From an uncultured Eubacterium sp. (GTDB taxonomy: Bacteria; Bacillota; Clostridia; Peptostreptococcales; Anaerovoracaceae): 7,810 nucleotides of DNA. The position numbers and the translations under genes are program-made. The stretch lies in the NCBI GenBank assembly GCA_946614405.1, contig CAMOGZ010000063.1, positions 1 through 7,810 of the forward strand. The letters run 5' to 3'. Below the pieces are notes generated by a model. The model searched no databases and had not been told where the DNA came from. It worked only from the letters and a program-made list of their open reading frames with translations. Positions 7,373 to 7,810 of the stretch are shown in pieces. The first letter of the stretch is position 1. Each line of letters opens with the position of its first letter.

Positions 7373-7401
7373 TGGACTTTCACACTTTGATGGAGTAAAA
7401 T
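7373..7401 (+). promoter_or_regulatory. Probable promoter of the plus-strand secreted-protein gene
   Basis: TGGACT (7373-7378) matches four of six bases of the -35 consensus. TAAAAT (7396-7401) matches five of six of the -10, with a 17-base spacer between them. Transcription would begin near 7408 and give a leader of about 40 bases before the ATG at 7450. Two ATGAAAGG copies (7411-7418 and 7433-7440) lie downstream of the expected start, within the leader. A perfect TTGACA at 7428-7433 is too close to the start codon to serve this gene. Confidence 0.5.
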
Positions 7402-7449
7402 TAAGATGAGATGAAAGGCACCAAGTGTTGACATGAAAGGGAGTAAATT

Positions 7450-7810
7450 ATGAAGAGAAAGATATTTACCGTCGTCCTTTCTCTGGTCCTCTGTATCTGC
7501 ATGCTGCCCGCCGGGGTATTTGCGGCAGAGGATGGAAAGACCGGTGCGGAAGGCTTTGTGCCTGAGCCATACTTCAGCCAGAATCTCTGGGACATGTATG
7601 ACGCAGGCAAGCTCACCCTTCCGGCGGAATGGACGGATGTGAAACTCAGCAAAGAAGAAAAAACCGGGGGCCTGATGATCAAGGGGCCCAAGGCCCAGAT
7701 CGCAGAAGGGAAGATCGTCCTGGCGGAACAGTTCGACTTCGCCCAGGGCGCCGTGGGACGTATTACTGTCACCGGCCTGGGCGACCGCAAGCAGAAGGTC
7801 AACGCGGAGG
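7450..7810 (+). CDS. Secreted protein of unknown function (N-terminal part)
   Basis: An open frame of 120 codons runs from the ATG at 7450 off the end of the window. It begins with a classic signal peptide: basic MKRK, a hydrophobic core to about residue 19, and a probable signal peptidase I site after VFA (residues 23-25), just before AEDGKTG. The lack of a Cys after the cleavage site argues against a lipoprotein. The mature part is mixed charged and hydrophobic, with FVPEPYFSQNLWDMYDAGKL at about 36-55 and VGRITVTGLGDRKQKV at about 102-117. The latter looks like beta-strand material such as an extracellular sandwich domain, but I do not recognise the family. An AGGGAG ribosome binding site lies 6 bases before the ATG. 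The overlapping minus-strand frame at 7401-7802 has no comparable support. The gene is divergent from the response regulator, and the two may share control sites. Confidence 0.8.
   Translation, partial: MKRKIFTVVLSLVLCICMLPAGVFAAEDGKTGAEGFVPEPYFSQNLWDMYDAGKLTLPAEWTDVKLSKEEKTGGLMIKGPKAQIAEGKIVLAEQFDFAQGAVGRITVTGLGDRKQKVNAE

Noticed and set aside
7346..7373. Inverted repeat ATCTCT/AGAGAT upstream of the plus-strand promoter
   Set aside because: Only 6 bp with a 16-base loop and no T tract, so it is too weak to call a terminator or operator.
7428..7433. Perfect TTGACA -35 hexamer just before the plus-strand start codon
   Set aside because: A 17-base spacer would put the -10 (TGAAGA, a poor match) inside the coding sequence; the promoter at 7373-7401 fits better.
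7401..7802. Minus-strand open frame of 133 codons opposite the secreted-protein gene
   Set aside because: The plus strand has a signal peptide, ribosome binding site and promoter; the minus-strand product has no recognisable feature and would run into the promoter region.

Overview
The window is a bacterial sulfate uptake and activation cluster, almost all of it on the minus strand, followed by a divergent promoter region and the start of a secreted-protein gene on the plus strand. Coding DNA is GC-rich and the one longer non-coding gap (7244-7449) is AT-rich. Strong GGAGG-type ribosome binding sites, a lipoprotein-type sulfate-binding protein and a low-GC promoter region suggest a Gram-positive anaerobe, perhaps a GC-rich member of Clostridia. 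That placement is an inference from style and was not tested by a search.

Read in the direction of transcription (high to low coordinates), the minus strand carries: an OmpR/PhoB-family response regulator (7243-6569); a 47-base gap with a terminator-like hairpin; cysD, the small subunit of ATP sulfurylase (6521-5628); a cysN-cysC fusion, the ATP sulfurylase GTPase joined to APS kinase (5625-3799); sbp, a sulfate-binding lipoprotein (3774-2743); a fused cysT-cysW permease in a single open reading frame (2756-1038); and cysA, the transporter ATPase (1048 to beyond base 1). The cys genes are tightly packed: gaps of 2 and 24 bases, then overlaps of 14 and 11 bases. They therefore look like one operon whose products import sulfate and convert it to APS and PAPS. 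No PAPS or APS reductase or sulfite reductase lies in the window.

Between the response regulator and the divergent gene, bases 7244-7449 hold a plausible plus-strand promoter, a weaker minus-strand promoter, a perfect 14-base direct repeat and several ATGAA copies that could be regulator sites. The plus-strand gene (from 7450) encodes a signal peptide and the start of an exported protein that I do not recognise.

The metabolic core is conventional. The less ordinary points are the CysT-CysW fusion, a response regulator without an adjacent kinase and with Arg in place of the near-invariant receiver Lys, a Cys in place of Arg in the sulfate-binding signature, the hairpin between regulator and operon, and the repeat-rich divergent promoter.
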